A stretch of 64,000 nt of DNA, taken from Anaeramoeba flamelloides (taxonomy: Eukaryota; Metamonada; Anaeramoebidae). Below, piece after piece: positions 35,501 through 48,137 of this stretch; positions within the stretch are counted from its first letter, which is position 1, and each line of letters begins with the position of its first letter. The stretch covers positions 9,739,001 to 9,803,000 of the forward strand of contig JANTQA010000070.1 in NCBI GenBank assembly GCA_027625915.1, written 5' to 3'. The notes under the pieces were generated by a model, which was not told the DNA's origin, did no database searches, and worked only from the letters and a program-made list of their open reading frames with translations. The position numbers and the translations under genes were made by a program.

Positions 35501-38402
35501 AAATTAGTTGTATTGGGCAAAATGTGTTTGTTTGTTTTCGTTTGTTTGTTTTTTGATTGTTTTAGATCCCGAGTTAAAAAATAAATAGCATCTCATATTG
35601 TTTCATTTGTTCAACAATCACCAGTTATATTTCCTCGTTTTGGTTCTCCTTCCAGACTCAAAATATGATATTGTTCTAGTGCTAAGATTATATTAATCGT
35701 CCTTCTTCGAACTCTTCAACATAATCTTATATCACTTCGAACAATATCATATTTCTCGTTCTTCCAGGCCAAACTCGTAACATAACAAGGAGATTGTTTC
35801 CAAATCAAAACAATAAAGACAGTTATTTTTCCCGAGAGCAAAAATATTAAAAAAATATAAAAAATGATGCTATATTTTTCAGATCTACATCACTTAATAT
35901 ATTTGATATAACCAATGAAAAAAAAATTCAGACTTTTTTTTTTTTTATTTTTTTATTGAGGAAGAAGTGTAAATTACACTTTAAGTACCCTTATACTTGT
36001 ATTTCCTTTCAGAAATTTAATCGTAAAATCATATATTTCACGATTGTTAATTAACGAAAAAAGCCTTGAATTGTCACAGTTTAAAATTATTCCATGAAAG
36101 TTTAATTCTTTTAGTTTGTTATAAAATATTAATCTATCTTTTCCATAGGAAGTGCAGACCCATAAAAAGTTATCAATGTTTTCTATTATTTTCTTCTGTT
36201 TATATTTTAAAGATAAAGGACAAATTTTGTTTGAATTTTCATTATTGTGGAGTTGTATCTATTTAAGCAGTTAGTAAATATTCTGAATTTTAGAATTATT
36301 GTTCTTGATGGATAACTTAAATATCTTTGATTAATACATATTTGTTTTTGGTTTTTAATTATTTTAAAATATTTTTGTGGGGTATCTTAGAGTGCTGGAG
36401 AGTGCCTAGGTTTTCTTGAGGTTTACTGTTTTATCTGTGAAGTGTTCTAGGTTTTTTTGATGTTTTCTATTGTATTTAGAAAATCAATAGATTTTCGTTA
36501 GGTTTTTTTGAGTTTTCTATTTATTTAAAAAACCTAGAACACTTCACAAATAAATAGAAAATTCAAAAAAACCTAACGAAAATCAATAGATTTTCCAAAT
36601 AAAATAGAAAACTCAAAAAAACCTAAAGAAAATCAATATATTTTCGAAACAAAAACAAAAATTAAAAAAAAAACTAGGCACACTGCGTCACTCTACAGCA
36701 CTCTATGACGCGAATGTTTGAAATTGCAATTTTGTTGATTAGCAATAATTTTTAAATATTTTTGAACTTTCCAACAAAAAGTGGTAAATTTTTTTCAAGT
36801 TATTATTAAGGTTTTCTTATATTTGAATGGATATTTATTTTTTGAAAATTAAATGAAGAAAAAAAATGAGAAACGTTTTTGATGAGCACTGCAGGAATAT
36901 CACAAAAATTGTAGTCACTTTTTTTTTTTGAAATTGTTCGAAATTTTGAAAGTTATTAAAAAGATCAAAATCCAACAACTTTCAATTTACAAGCTTTTAA
37001 AATTCAAATTTTTAAAAACTTTCAATTGAAGCACATTTTTAGGCTTTTCGTTTTTCTGAAAAGCAGTTTCAGGTTTTTGTAATTAAACAAATATTTTTAA
37101 TTAGAATAACTCTTAAAAATTTCAATAAAATTTCCAAATGATTATCTTTTTGTAAATCAATTTTTTTACCCTTTTTTGTGCTTACCAAAAACTTTTATCA
37201 AGTTTTTGAAATTTGAAAAATGTTGAAAGGGAATCTAAATCTTGAAAAGATCAGAACTCTCAGAATGAAAGCATAAAAAAGTCTTGAAATTATTTATGTG
37301 AGTTGTGCTTTTCTTGTTGTGTGGATTGTTTTTTCAAAATTGAAAACCAAGTTTAATTATAAACGAGTTGAAAAACAATGGATAGGGTGGGTTTAGAATT
37401 TAAACAATGGTGCGATTTTTGAATTTTATCATTAGAATCATGTTTCACTTAATTTTCTTTCTCTTTACAAAGCAAATGAATTTAAATTTTATTTATCACT
37501 TTTTAATAATCAGATTGCATTTTATGATGTTAAATAAGCATTGTTCTCTTTGGTTTTAGGTGAAAGTCCAAAATACATTATAACTTGATGAAAAAGAAAA
37601 TGAAATAATATTTTGATCCTCGTAAAAATTGTAATTAACGATAAAAGCGATGATAAGATTCGTGGAAAAAGACCTTGGCAGTTATTTCTTATCTCATGAA
37701 AATAGCATATAAAGTAAAGGTTGCAATATTTTTGTTTTGAAGGTTGCAGTAATTTGGTTTTGGGTTTGTCAACCGAAAGGCTTTGTGAGGAAAAAAAATA
37801 GAAAAAAAAAATTAAACATTCAAGAATTCTTACCTTCTGATTCATCGTTTGTTGAGCTAACATCAAGATACGAATAATTCAAGCCAATTCCAACAAGGTT
37901 TCTATCAGTTTTTAAATATTTAAAAAATAAGCTTGTTTTACCCGAAGAAGGATCACCTGAAAAAAAAAAAACAATTACACATTGTTGTTGGAGCACGTTT
38001 TGGAAAGTTGATGATTATTTGAATGTAAAAAAAAAAAATTTCAGAATAAAAAAGAAAACATACAACAAAAAGAAAAAAAAATTTAATTAAAAAAAGAAAA
38101 AAAACAAAAAAACACTAAACATTTTTTAAAGAAAAAAAAGAAAAGTTTTAATTACCAAGAATTAGAAGTGTTGAGGATTCTGGGACCGATTTTTTTGTTG
38201 TTACACGCTTCAATAATGATGCCCAAAGTGCTGGTTCACCATCTGTAGTTTCATCTTTATTCAAGATTTCTTCTTCTTCGGTTCTATCACTGTCTGTGTC
38301 TGTTTCATCAGACGATCTTACAATTTCAATACTTTTTTCTTCTTCTTCAATTTCTTGGAGATATGTTCCTTTGATTTCTTTTTTTTTAATAAAATCAGTC
38401 AT
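32568..38402 (-). CDS. Cytoplasmic dynein light intermediate chain
   Basis: Subunit of the dynein motor that binds the heavy-chain tail and cargo adaptors. Five exons (38156-38402, 37834-37956, 33666-34202, 33101-33463, 32568-32863), all joined phase 1, give 521 residues, the size of human LIC1. After an acidic N-terminus the Ras-like domain starts with ALWASLLKRV and a P-loop GDPSSGKTS (83-91). It continues with RIDVWQI, VVICLDTTTPW, NFGIPIVVAYTKTDE (TKxD at 270-273), then IRRLCLQYGAAFIYTSVK across an exon junction, and FPFNQMAITVNKDQLFYPIG. All match the family in order. The C-terminal tail is basic and disordered (KRIPKSSLSKKRKKGAK) and ends with IHNFFTQFLEKK, which resembles the short adaptor-binding helix of animal LICs (LANFFNSLLSKK). 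Intron 2 is 3.6 kb and full of repeats. Confidence 0.93.
35640..35800. repeat. Foldback of unusual composition in dynein intron 2
   Basis: A perfect 16-base inverted pair, AAATATGATATTGTTC and GAACAATATCATATTT, is extended inward by agtg/cact and AAGATTATAT/ATAATCTT. It encloses a loop of about 30 bases. The surrounding sequence (cctcgttttggttctcc, cgttcttccagg) is richer in G+C than its neighbourhood. Could be a foldback element or a structured RNA. Confidence 0.6.
35935..36400 (-). mobile_element. LINE 3' fragment C
   Basis: Minus strand reads IIENIDNFLWVCTSYGKD and NNREIYDFTIKFLKGN, matching fragment A, followed by the same 3' tail (acttcttcc). The zinc-binding cysteines are partly lost. 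Lies in dynein intron 2, same strand as the host gene. Confidence 0.75.
36400..36710. repeat. Large palindrome of the hairpin-module family
   Basis: About 75 bases at 36450-36525 (ggtttttttgatgttttcta, then aaatcaatagattttcgtta) pair with 36555-36630 in inverted order. The centre also pairs: 'cctagaacacttcac' on the right with 'gtgaagtgttctagg' at 36440. Flanks carry the gcactctac / gtgcctagg spacers seen in the other arrays. Confidence 0.85.
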
Positions 38403-38682
38403 CTTGAAAATTAGTTTTGGAGACTCTTAAAACAAAGAGAAAATTAATGTTTTTGGGATCTTTACAAAAAAAAATGAATTTGAAATTTGGATCTTTTTGG
38501 GGATTTTAAATTTTATTTCACTGAAAATGAATTCACACTTTATATTCTGAAAGCTATTATTTTGATAAGAGCTTTTTCATTTAATTAACAAAAGTAATAA
38601 AGTTGTTTATCAAATTTTTTCGGATCACGAAAGTGTTTGAAAGATTTATTCAATGAGTTTTGATTGAATTTTTCTACAGTTA
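38403..38682. other. Upstream region of the dynein gene
   Basis: Leader and probable promoter of the light intermediate chain gene. AT-rich with no motif I can name. An inverted-repeat element begins directly after it. Confidence 0.45.
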
Positions 38683-39114
38683 ACTGTTGTGGAAAAAAAG
38701 TGAAACTGGAAAAAAAGTGAAATACGGTTTTTAATTGGGAACATTACTGAAAATGAAAAGTAAAATCAATAAAAAGAAGAAACCAATTAACTTCAAATAA
38801 TAACCCAGTATATAATTTTCAATCAACCCAACAAATACTATTTAAATCTACTGATTTATCGAAATTGTGTCTGTGGTTTTTGAGATCTCAAAAATAGTCA
38901 ATTTTTTGAACAAATTTTTAATAATTGATCAATCAAAGAAAAACCCATACCTAATAATAGTATAAAAAAACTGTTATTGTGGCGAATACTTCATTTTGTC
39001 TTTATTTATTTATTTATTCTTTTTTTCATTGATCTTACTTTGAATTTTCAGTAATGTTCCCAATTAAAAACCGTGTTTCACTTTTTTTCCAGTTTCACTT
39101 TTTTTCCACAACTG
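38683..39114. mobile_element. MITE with long inverted repeats
   Basis: Arms of about 90 bases: left ACTGTTGTGGAAAAAAAGTG, then aaactgg..aatacggtttttaattggg; right the near-perfect complement ending CCACAACTGT. TA lies at both edges. The ends resemble Tc1/mariner-type termini in sequence, but no coding region is present. Confidence 0.8.
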
Positions 39115-39135
39115 TAAGATTTTTTTATATATTCT

Positions 39136-39309
39136 CTTACTTTTATTTGAAGAATAAATGTGAAAAATTTTCACTTCATTTCCATTTTTATTTTATAAAG
39201 AGACACTAATTGCGTCCTACTTCTTTTGGGGACTCAATTTGAAAAAGAAAAAATGGGGGAAAATGGAGTGAAAATTTTTTTCCCATTTATTATTCAAATA
39301 AAAGTAAAG
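39136..39309. mobile_element. Short palindromic MITE-2, copy 2
   Basis: Inverted ends of about 50 bases (CTTACTTTTATTTGAAGAAT and complement), with the same core as the copy at 26508-26672 ('cttttggggactcaa'). It lies 21 bases from the previous element. Confidence 0.85.
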
Positions 39310-42300
39310 ATGACAATTTAAAATATTTCACTTTAAAAATAATTGAAATTTGGGATATTAATCGGGCAGGGTTTGATATCAATTCAAAACCAAATTAAAT
39401 TCCTTACCATTGTGAAAAAAATTTTGGGCATTAAAAAAAATTGTGTCAGTCAAAAATTTGTTTTCCTTTGTTTAAATAGTAAATATTAAAATCTATTAAT
39501 TCACAAAGATATTTAGCATGGCTAATTAACGCAAATTTATCAATGTTAATCTTAAATATCCTTTTAAACCAAATTGAATAATAAAATCTTCCAAAAAAGC
39601 TATTTTTTCAGAAGAGATTGTTTTCCACTAATGTTTTACAATCAAAACTTCAAAATAGCGAAATACCAAGATTTCAGAAACCATTTAAATTCTTTAAATC
39701 CCCATAGACAAACTTTAATTTAAAACAGTTCTTAATTTTTGGTCTTCCCAAACAATGACTAACTTGATCTTGGAATATAATCTAATAAAAAAAAATTAAA
39801 ATTTTTATTAAAGTTTCCAATTAAAATTCAATTTTTTGTTTTTTAGAGTTCAACAGTAATTCTAAAAGCTCAAAATGCAACAATTTAATATTGCCTTTGA
39901 AAATTATTATTGGTAATGACTTTGGTTTTTCTTAAATGTAAGATTTGTTCATAAAATTTTACTTTGAGGGAAAATAATTTTGCTAATATTTACTATTTCA
40001 AAAACGAAAACAAATTTCTGACTGTACCAATTTTTTTTAATGACCCAAATTTTTTTCACAGTCATTATAGAAAAGAATTCAATAGTTTTTAGAATTTTTT
40101 TTTTTTGTTGTGAATATCTTATTAAAGTTAGAACAGAAAATTGATGAAAATTTTTAATTTAATTTTGATTTTTTGATGTTGTTTGAAATTTAAAAGGGTT
40201 TTAATTTATCCCAGTTTTCGTTTTTTCATACTAAAATCAGGGTTTACTTATTACTCATCATTCATAGATTATATGCACTTAAAAAAGTACATACAGTGCG
40301 AATAAAACAAACAATTTGAGACGCCTATTACATTCTATTTCTCGGTATTGATGAGATTATTCAATCTATAGCAATTAGATTAAAAAATTAACAAACAAAT
40401 AGAGATTAGAAACTATAATTTCTTCATTGGAAAATTCACTTATCAGAGAAATAAAGAGGACAATGAAGTGAAAATTTTTTACCATTTTTTATTCAAAAAC
40501 TAGTATCTATTGATAAATCAAGAAAAGTTATAAAAACCAAAAAGTAAAAATATTCAACTAAAATGAATCAAAAATAAGCATCTCTGAAAACAAAGTGGGA
40601 AAAATCATAATGATAATATCAAAATTTTTGGTTAGAAATAATAATAAAGAATGAAATTTTTTTTACTTTTAAGTGGGTAGGCAAATAAGCGAGGAAAATC
40701 CTAAATTTGCCATTTTTTAGGTATCATAATTCCTTATTAACTTATTCTAGGATACTCACTTTTTTTTCTTTAAGGTGGATTTGAAAAAATCAGCACTAAA
40801 GAAGTAAATCAAGATATCAACGGTAAGTGGGGTTTTATACTATTATGCCTAGATGATTATTTTGACACACTACTTTAAAACTAATTTATTTTATTACCAA
40901 AGATAATAGAAAACTGATTTAGACAAAGGTTTCAATTAAGCATTATGACCAACATCATTTATCATCTTTTAAGAAAGGAAGTTATCATTTTTAAAAGCTA
41001 TTCAATTTTTTCATAATTAAATTTTCATCGCATATATCTTTATCTTTTTCTGCTTGGGTTAATGGGTCAAAAAAGAAAAAGAAAGATTTGATCAAACATT
41101 TTTTATTTTTATGAAGTCACAATTTTCATAATTTATCATAGTTTGTAAGAACAAATAACATTGAGAATTTAATCCTATTTTAAAAATACAAAAAAAAAAA
41201 AATAAAATCAATCAAATATTTAATCCTTTGAAGATGATAAAAAAATGATCTTTTATTCTAATTTTTCAATAATTTTATAAATTTCATTAAAGGTAAAAAG
41301 ATAATGTAATATTTTTTTATCAAATATTTATATAAACTTTGTTTTTCAAACAGGTTCCCAAATTTTTTTTTTTTAATTCTCAATCATTTTTTATAATTGA
41401 CCCCTGAAGAAAAACTAAGAAATAAGTAGAATAATACACGTATTAAGAACATTTTATATTGGGGTAAAGTAAAACTAATAAAATAATAGATTTTCTTAAA
41501 AAATTAACTACCTATATTAGGTAGATACGGTTTTTAAAAAAAAAACATAGTTAATTGTGATTTCAATTGAAGATCCAAATAAAATTCCAATAGAAATAAA
41601 TATGATTTCTCTATAATCATTTCTACTATTTAAATACAATTTAAATTACATTTTTTTACCAAAATACACTTGTTTTTGTAATAATAAAAAAAAATTTTCA
41701 AATGAATTAGGTAGAATGTGAAAAAAAATTGAAAAAAAAAAAAGTAAAATAAAATATGTGAAAAAATGATTTAAATATTGAAATTTTCAAAATAATTTTT
41801 CTTCTTCGAATATCCATCCAAATCCTTTCAAAAACTGTAACCTGTTCATTATAGCTGGATACTTTAACTGGAAAGCTTTTTATAAGCGATGAATTGGTTT
41901 TATTTTAATAAGAAATTTGATTATATTTTATCGATTATTTTTTTATTATTATAATTCTTAATTTGAATAAATTATATTTGTTGGGGGGGGGGTTAATAAT
42001 CTGGAAAATAAAAATAAAACGTATTGATACTTTAAATTTTTGAAATATAACTTAACTCGTTTAAATAATTAATATTGGTTTATTAATTATCAATTAAAAA
42101 CTATGAAATTAATAGGGTATTTCTTGAGGATATAAGTTGAATTTTCCAGGTTTCAAAAGTATTTTAGGAGAAATTTTTATATTTATTAGTTTTAAAATTT
42201 TTCTCTGATTTTATTTTTTAAACAAATAAAAAATAGAATGATTCTAAATCAACCTCAAATAAAGAAATAATATTTTTTTAAAGTTTAATTTTATTTTTGA

Positions 42301-43472
42301 ATATTTTTTTGAAATTGTCTAGATGTTTTATATCGAGTTATTCCATAACTTTGAGGTTTGTGTTTTTACACGGTATTTTTTTTTGTAAATACAGTTTCTT
42401 CAAGATAATAAGATTTCTTTATTCTTCTTTCAAAGAAAATAATTTTTTTAAAATATTTCGAAAATTTGTTGGATTTTAAAACTTTTCGAAAATGAGAAAA
42501 ATGGATCAAACATTTAAGGGGGTAACTTTGCCAGAGATTCCATATATAATTAAAGTGTGTAGTTATTGACATAAATCATATTAGTTCTTATTAGTTTCAA
42601 ATACTTTCAAAAAATCTATTATAAATATTATTCAAAAATAAATTCTTAGATTTTTTACTAATGATCACAATTAAAAATTATCATTTTTGAAATTTTTTTT
42701 TAATTCCGTTTCCAAATCAAATAATAGAAACTCCAAATAATAGTATTTCCAGTATTTAAATATTCATATTTAGAACCTCCACTAGTAACTACTTTTTTAT
42801 TTTTTTAATTTCTAAGAATAACTCCATAATAATCATCAACATAAAAAACAAAAGACTAATTTGTTCTGTTTCCTTTTTATAAAACTAGCTGTAACATCAA
42901 TATGTTTCCAATATTGTGTAAATAATTTGTAAAAAGAATCTTTGGGACAATTATTTAGTGTTTTAATAATATTATTGATTTTTTTAGCTATTAATCTACA
43001 TTTCGCCACAAATTTAAGAAAGATATTTTGCAACTTGAAGTCTGAATATTGATAATTCAACCTTTAAATTTGTGACAAAATGCAGATTTTTTTGCAAAAA
43101 TTGTTGGGTTTTTTACTAATACATGGATCTTTTTTATTAGATGATCAATTTTTTAGTGTTATTTTAATAATCAAATTTTTAGATACATTTGAACCATGAA
43201 GCACTGTAATGTGATTTACATCCAATAGCAAGATACTTTAATCTTAGGCTTCTCATTGGTATCCGCTAATCCCTTAATTGACTTAAATCTAACAAAGAAA
43301 CGATAAGAAAATATCAAAATTGTTTGGTTTTTTGTTATTGCTTTTATTGTTTAAATTCAAGAAAAAAACCAAAATGCAAAAAAAAAAAAAAGACTGTTTA
43401 TTTGAGATAATTCATGATTTATGTTAAAATCTTTTGGTGTATTGATAGTAACATTTAAAATATGTTTATGGT
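39310..43472. other. Long gene-free spacer
   Basis: Between the dynein start and the uS9 stop. Contains a half copy of MITE-2 (about 40446-40505), R3 copy 3 (41560-41900), a G10 run at 41983-41992, and a segment (about 42100-42260) that resembles 52010-52220. Short open frames at 42297-43060 show no family signature. Confidence 0.55.
41560..41900 (+). repeat. Dispersed repeat R3, copy 3
   Basis: Same order of motifs as 10450-10760, including 'ccaatagaaataaatatga', 'atgtgaaaaaatgattt', 'caaatcctttcaaaaactg' and 'actttaactgga'. Confidence 0.65.
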
Positions 43473-44220
43473 TTATCTGTATGATTTTTGTCTTCTTGCT
43501 CTTGCACCCCTTCCACCAAATTTTTTCATTTCACATCTTCTTGGATCACTCACTAAGAGAGATCGATCGTATCTCAAGAATTTTTTTTTGATATCTCTTT
43601 TGGACATTTCATCAACATCTTTTTGTTTGTTTTTTAGTTTTGATTCGAGGATTGAATTTTAGGTTTTGGGTTCATTTAGAAAACGGATGTTGATAATAAA
43701 GAAAAGTTTTTTTAAAAAAGAAATGAAAGGAAAAGAGATAGCAAAAAAAAAAAAAACAAAAAAGTAAATTTAGCAACACAAGAAGAACAAGAAAAAAAAA
43801 AAAAAAGAAAAGAGATTTTGTGACTTACATTTTTGGTGATAAGCTACAACCGATTTTGCAATTGCTTGTCTAATGGCTATTGGTTTGATAAAGAACATTT
43901 TTTGTGAAATTTTGTTTTAGATTGTTAAAAGTAAACCTTGTTTTCTCAAAAAAAAAAAAAAAAAATTTATTTCTTTTGTTTTTTAACTTACCATAAACAC
44001 GAGAAACTGGTCCACCGCCGGATACTCTGATTCTGATATCAAGATCGTCAAATTTGGAATTTCCAATAAGTAAAATTGGTTCAAATAATTTTAATCTTAA
44101 TGGTTCTGGTTGGACTAAATGAAGTGGAACACCATTAACTTTAATGATTCCTTTTCCCTTTTTGCATCTTGCAACAGCAGTTGCAGTTTTCTTTTTACCA
44201 AAGGTTTGAACGACTTCCAT
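43473..44220 (-). CDS. RPS16: Ribosomal protein uS9 (S16 of eukaryotes)
   Basis: Small-subunit protein whose basic C-terminal tail reaches the P-site tRNA. Three exons (43992-44220, 43829-43876, 43473-43618), both junctions phase 1, give 140 residues. Start [19 protein letters not shown] and IKVNGVPL are typical of the eukaryotic family. [20 protein letters not shown] spans the first junction, [12 protein letters not shown] is the conserved core, and the end [11 protein letters not shown] is the universal tail. The middle exon is only 48 bases. Donors are GTAAGT, the strongest in the window. Confidence 0.96.
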
Positions 44221-45047
44221 TATGATATTTTAATTTATTGTTCAAGAAGAAAAAAAATGAAAATACTGTTCAATGAAAAAAGAGTTTCCTAAAAGTTTTT
44301 TAAAGTGTTATTCAAACCACTTAAAATTGGGTGAATTATTAATTTGAAGTTACTCTTTGACAAATTTTAGTTGTTCACTTTGTCAAAAATAGATTTCCTT
44401 TTTTGTAAGTCTAATTCGTTTCCTTGATTCCAAATCTTCCAAACAAGCCCTCAAATTGTTTTAGTACATTAACTTTCATTAAATAATTTCTTTGAGGATC
44501 TTTGGGGGGTTAAATTAAAAAAATATTACAAAGGCTTGGGTTGATGGAAAGTAGAGTTATGTTTTTTATTCAAATAAAGAAGTGTGTTGGAATTGGCTAA
44601 TTAATGAAATTCAAGTTTAGAGCAACAAATTTTGGACTTTTTAAACAAAAAAAAGAAATCATTAAAAAAATTTAGGGTATTAGGAAATGGGAAAAAGATC
44701 GATAAGTCGAGTAAGATTTTGTTTGAAAAAGGTTATGTTTTGTTACCCACTCATCATTTATTCACAAAACATGAGCAATATGAAAAAAATAAAAAGAAAC
44801 AAAAAAAAAAAAAATAAAAAAAAAAAAAAAAATAAGGAAAAAACAAAAAGTTTTTTATTTTTGAAATCTTGCTTTTATTATTTTGTTTTTTTTTAAAATT
44901 TTTGCTTTCTTTTTGTTTTGAAAAAGAGAATTTGGGAATTCAATAATAAGTTTTCTCACAAACGTCTTGTTTGTTTTTGATCTTTAAATCAAATAAAAAA
45001 ATAAATAAAAAAGTTTAAGCAAAAACCTTTTCTACTTGGGGGTTTCT
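44221..45047. other. Spacer between uS9 and eL28
   Basis: AT-rich, containing a Lys-rich open frame near 44632-44896 made only of A-runs. No feature supported. It holds the uS9 promoter and the eL28 3' end. Confidence 0.5.
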
Positions 45048-45561
45048 TTAGTTTTTTTTTTCTTCAACTTCTTTTTTTTTTGTTTCATATCCAAGCTTTC
45101 TGTATTTTCGAGTAATCTTTTTTTCGTAACATGGACAAAAGTCGTTCTTTTTGAGAATTTCCATTACTTTTTTTTGTGATTCTTTGTTTCTTGTTTCAAA
45201 TCCTTTTTGGGAAACGAATTTGTTTGGCTTGTTGAAGTTCTGGGTTTTTTGAAATTAAGAGAAAAAGAAAAGTAAGGAATAAAAAAGTAAGTTATGTAAG
45301 AAAAGTAAGTTTTGAAAGAAAACAAAAACAAAAAAAAATTTATTTTACTTCTTTTTTTTTGAAAGATAAAATAACACCCTTTCCTTTGTGTCCTTTTTTT
45401 AAACCAACAGCCTTTTGGGCAGCAATTCCAGAATTTGTGAAGTTGTATTTTTGGTTGAAGCTACATGGGTGATTTGAAAATTTGTATTGCTTTTTTTGAA
45501 CTTTAAAGGAACTTTGTTTTCGGACAATATTCCAGATGAATTGATCAGAGTAGGTTGTCAT
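45048..45561 (-). CDS. RPL28: Ribosomal protein eL28
   Basis: Large-subunit protein specific to eukaryotes. Two exons, 45349-45561 and 45048-45239, joined phase 0 (donor GTAAAA, acceptor CCCAG), give 134 residues, near the usual 137. The start MTTYSDQFIWNIVRKQSSFK fits the family pattern 'LxWxxVRxxSSF'. NFTNSGIAAQKAVGL and GKGVILSFKKK match the central strands. The second exon is a basic helical end (KKVMEILKKNDFCPCYEKK). An upstream in-frame ATG at 45588 would add nine residues, but the family begins at the internal Met. Without splicing the frame would stop four codons after the donor. Confidence 0.88.
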
Positions 45562-45588
45562 TGTGATTTGAAGAGATCTTTTGTTCAA

Positions 45589-48137
45589 AATTATAATTTA
45601 AGAAGACAAGAAAAACAAAAAAGAATTGGTAAGTAATAAAATAAGCAAAAAATTAAATAAAAAAAAAAAAAAAGAAAAACAAATTTTGAAATAAAAAGAA
45701 TTACTTATTAGAAAAAATGATTTTGAAAAACTTGAATTTGAAGATAAGTAAAATGAAATTTGACAACAGTGAATTTAGTTGGAATAATTGGGTATTAACG
45801 AAATCAGGAATTTGTTTTTCAATAAAGGTGTTTGAATTTCAGGTAGAAATTATTAGGTTACAAATTATTGATAACAGTCAAGGACAAAAAAAACTGTTAA
45901 TTACATAATCAAAAATCAACTATTTCATTCCACTTTAACAAAATAATTACATCCCAAGAAATTAAAATAAATCACTACTATTAATTATAAAATATAAGGT
46001 TCTAAATTTTCAATAACTTTTCAAAAAGAAAACCCTATTAAATTCAAATAATCATCAAAATTCCCATTTCTAAAAGGTAATTAAGAATTTATACTTTTTA
46101 CAATAGGAAAAATTTGAATAGTCCGATGATTTAAATATCTTTTTTGAAAATCCAAATAAAAATTTTGTTCCATTTATTTTGTAACAAATATAAAGTCTCG
46201 AAAAGTTTTAGTCATAAGAACAAATAGTAATTCTTATTATTCTTACAGATTAGTAATATAAGGTTTATTACTGGTATTTGAATTTTAACGGGGAAAGATT
46301 TTCATCTCATTTGTGTTTTAGAATTCTTCAGAATCTATCGTTTAGGTTTTTGGTTTCAAACAACCGATGAACAAAATATGATCTTATAGCAGTGAAAAAA
46401 ATATCAGACATGAAAACAATCCCTAAAAAGCATTTTAATTGTGAATATTAGGAAAATTGTAGAGTAATTTCTTTTCTTTAAAATCAAATCCCTTTTTTAA
46501 GAATCAAATTTTAAAATTAAAACTCACCCTCTTATTAGAATGACGATTAATTAAATCACACTTGTTCAAAACACTATTCAAGTAATCAAAAAACAAAGAA
46601 TAAAATTATCATTTTCCAAACTCTAGTAAATCTTGATAAAACCCAATTGTTTTTCAAAAACAAGTTGATCTACTTATGCTATCAAACGATTACTTGAGTA
46701 CTCTAGAGACACCCTACTTTAATGAACTTTAGGTGGGTTTATTACTAGGCTCATAAACAATTTGGTCATTTATAAAAAGGATTTGATTGAAAATAAAAGA
46801 CATTACTTTGCACACTTCCTAATATTCACAATTAAACAGCTTGTATGGGATTATTTTTATATTGAGTATTTTTTTGCCATTATATATATATATATAAAGA
46901 AAAAATCGATTCCAAAATTCTACCCTTTTCTTTGATATTTATTAAAACAGAAAAAGAGTAAAATGAAGTGAAATTTTTGTTCCATTTATTATTCAAATAT
47001 CAGTATTACTGAAATAAGAAAAAAGATCATTTTTTAAATTCAAAATCTATATATTCCTTAAAAAGTAACTTGTAGGAATCAAATAAAAAAAAAAAAAAAA
47101 TGAAAAGTACTTTTAAAAAAAGATATAAAGTAAAAAGATCAATAAAAATATAAAAAATATTGAAGTCCAAAAAAAAAAATTAATAAAAAAAAAAGAAAAA
47201 AAGCCAACATTCTCAATAATTTTTGTTGTAAAAAAAAATTTCTATTTATTTTCAGATCAGTTCAAAATAAATAAATAATTTCTTGATATTTTCTATTCGG
47301 CTTGAAAAAAAAAAAAAACTCTTCATAAAACCATTGATAAAATTTTAACCAAGTAAACAAAAAGGTAATCAAATGAAATATTTTTTAAAAATTTTAAATC
47401 CGAAAAAACATTTAAAAAAAAATAGAAAATTATTTATTGATTTATTTTCCAAAAAAGTTTATATAATCCCAAACCATCTATTTTTTTTTTTTTACCACTC
47501 AAATTATAAGACCAAGAGTTTGGAAGCATTCATCCCACCCACCCGGTTACACAATAAAAGAGTTATACACACAAATCTAAATATTTTGAAAAGAAAATAC
47601 TCAAACTAAATAATTTCTTTGGTGAGCACTTTTTTTTTATGTTTTAAAGAAATAAACTAACCAATTAGAGTTATAAATAAAATTGAAATAGTTTATTCTA
47701 TGATAGATTTTACTTTAACTTCCATGAATAACAATTTTTGTTATTTGATACAGAAATATATATATTTATACACAATATCAAGAAGATAAATTCACCCACA
47801 AGTGTAAAAATATCGATATTCTCATTCAATCCTTAGAAATTCCTTGTAATCAATTTTCCATTTTTTTTTTGTAAAGTAAAAAAAAAGACAAAAATGATGT
47901 CTATTTGATAAAAAAAAAACTAATGGCTGAACACAAGTTTTTTTTTTTTTTACATTTTTATACCTTGACGAGGAGAATAAAATAACAAATCAATTCAAAA
48001 AAATAAATTAAAGTATCAGATTTATTAAAAAATAACAAATTATAAAGATAAATCTGTAAAAAAAATAAAATTGAATGATTAAATGAATCTTAATAAAAAA
48101 AAAATTAATAAAAAAAAATCTTTTCTTTATAAATGTA
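45589..48137. other. Spacer between eL28 and the SNARE gene
   Basis: Holds an inverted-repeat element (46391-46880) and a half copy of MITE-2 (46955-47010). Short open frames at 45717 and 47373 lack any recognisable motif. Confidence 0.5.
46391..46880. mobile_element. MITE with inverted ends, family R6
   Basis: About 70-base arms: 'tttaattgtgaatattagga' at 46434 and its complement at 46817, with 'aaaacaatccc' / 'gggattatttt' outside. A third single arm lies at about 57660-57740 ('cagacatgaaaataatacc', 'tttaattgttaatattag'). No coding capacity. Confidence 0.7.

Noticed and set aside
35400-35560. Missing extra exon in the long dynein intron
   Set aside because: The flanking exons join phase 1 to phase 1 and the alignment to the family is continuous across the join, so no exon is needed.
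44632-44896. Two overlapping Lys-rich frames
   Set aside because: Produced by A-runs in the spacer upstream of eL28; no conserved motif.
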